From positions 1 to 5,929 of the forward strand of contig JASLEW010000295.1 of the NCBI GenBank assembly GCA_030150965.1: a stretch of DNA of 5,929 bases, given 5' to 3'. Made by a program: the position numbers and the translations under genes. Positions 5,812 through 5,929 of the stretch are shown in pieces. Numbering within the stretch: position 1 is the first letter of the stretch; each line of letters starts with the position of its first letter. The notes under the pieces were generated by a model. That model saw only the letters and a list, made by a program, of their open reading frames with translations. It was not told the origin of the DNA and did not search any database. This DNA is from Thermoanaerobaculia bacterium. Lineage in GTDB: Bacteria; Acidobacteriota; Thermoanaerobaculia; Multivoradales; UBA5704.

Positions 5812-5929
5812 CGGTTAGTTCGCATGGTAGTCGCGCCGCAATCCGGCTTCCTGGCCAGGCGCGCCGACGCAAGCGTAGCAGGGACTACGGTGAGGAGGCG
5901 CAACGCCGCCAGGGAGCCGGAGGGCAAGC

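Noticed and set aside
5679..5927. An 82-codon minus-strand frame at the right edge
   Set aside because: It starts at a TTG, runs through the hairpin and the 11-bp repeats (whose period is not a multiple of three), and has no recognisable protein content.
5824..5928. A plus-strand open frame from ATG 5824 to the window edge
   Set aside because: Only 35 codons are visible, with no ribosome site and no recognisable sequence; it cannot be judged without the sequence to the right.
5144..5929. Prophage or phage-derived island
   Set aside because: A single collar-domain gene is not enough; there is no integrase, attachment site, tRNA or other tail gene in the window.

Overview
The window is GC-rich, roughly 70% or more over most of its length. 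It carries five protein genes and looks like ordinary chromosome from a high-GC, Gram-negative-type bacterium. A Tol-Pal accessory TPR protein (CpoB/YbgF type) points to an outer membrane. A TIGR02999-type ECF sigma factor overlapping a Ser/Thr kinase with a TPR tail is a pairing common in Acidobacteriota, and also found in Planctomycetota and some other soil lineages. Acidobacteriota is my best guess, but this is inference from gene content; there is no rRNA or other marker to settle it.

Left part (1-932, plus strand): the C-terminal half of a cpoB/ybgF-like gene runs in from the left edge, followed by rpsT (ribosomal protein S20). A good sigma70-type promoter (TTGACG, 18 bp, TGA-TATAAG) straddles the end of cpoB and would give rpsT its own transcript with a leader of about 160 nt. 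The 144 bp between rpsT and the convergent operon hold GC-rich hairpins that could end transcription from both sides.

Centre (1077-4871, minus strand): a tightly packed three-gene operon read leftward. Its order is ECF sigma factor (192 aa), membrane-anchored Ser/Thr kinase with a long TPR region (917 aa), then an unrecognised 161-aa Cys/His-rich protein. Sigma and kinase overlap by 20 nt, and kinase and orphan overlap by ATGA, so all three are probably made together. The sigma factor has Thr-Thr-Ser at the point in region 2.2 where many ECF factors carry acidic residues. This invites the idea that the neighbouring kinase switches it on by phosphorylation. The third gene has visibly lower GC than the kinase and may be a newer cargo, a partner or an output of the system.

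Right part (4872-5929): a 272-bp divergent region with two perfect short palindromes leads into a plus-strand gene for a 183-aa phage tail-collar domain protein. That gene stands alone, with no other phage gene in view. It is followed by a perfect 12-bp GC hairpin (likely transcript end) and then by three tandem 11-bp repeats of unknown role. The last ~115 bases hold nothing I can call.
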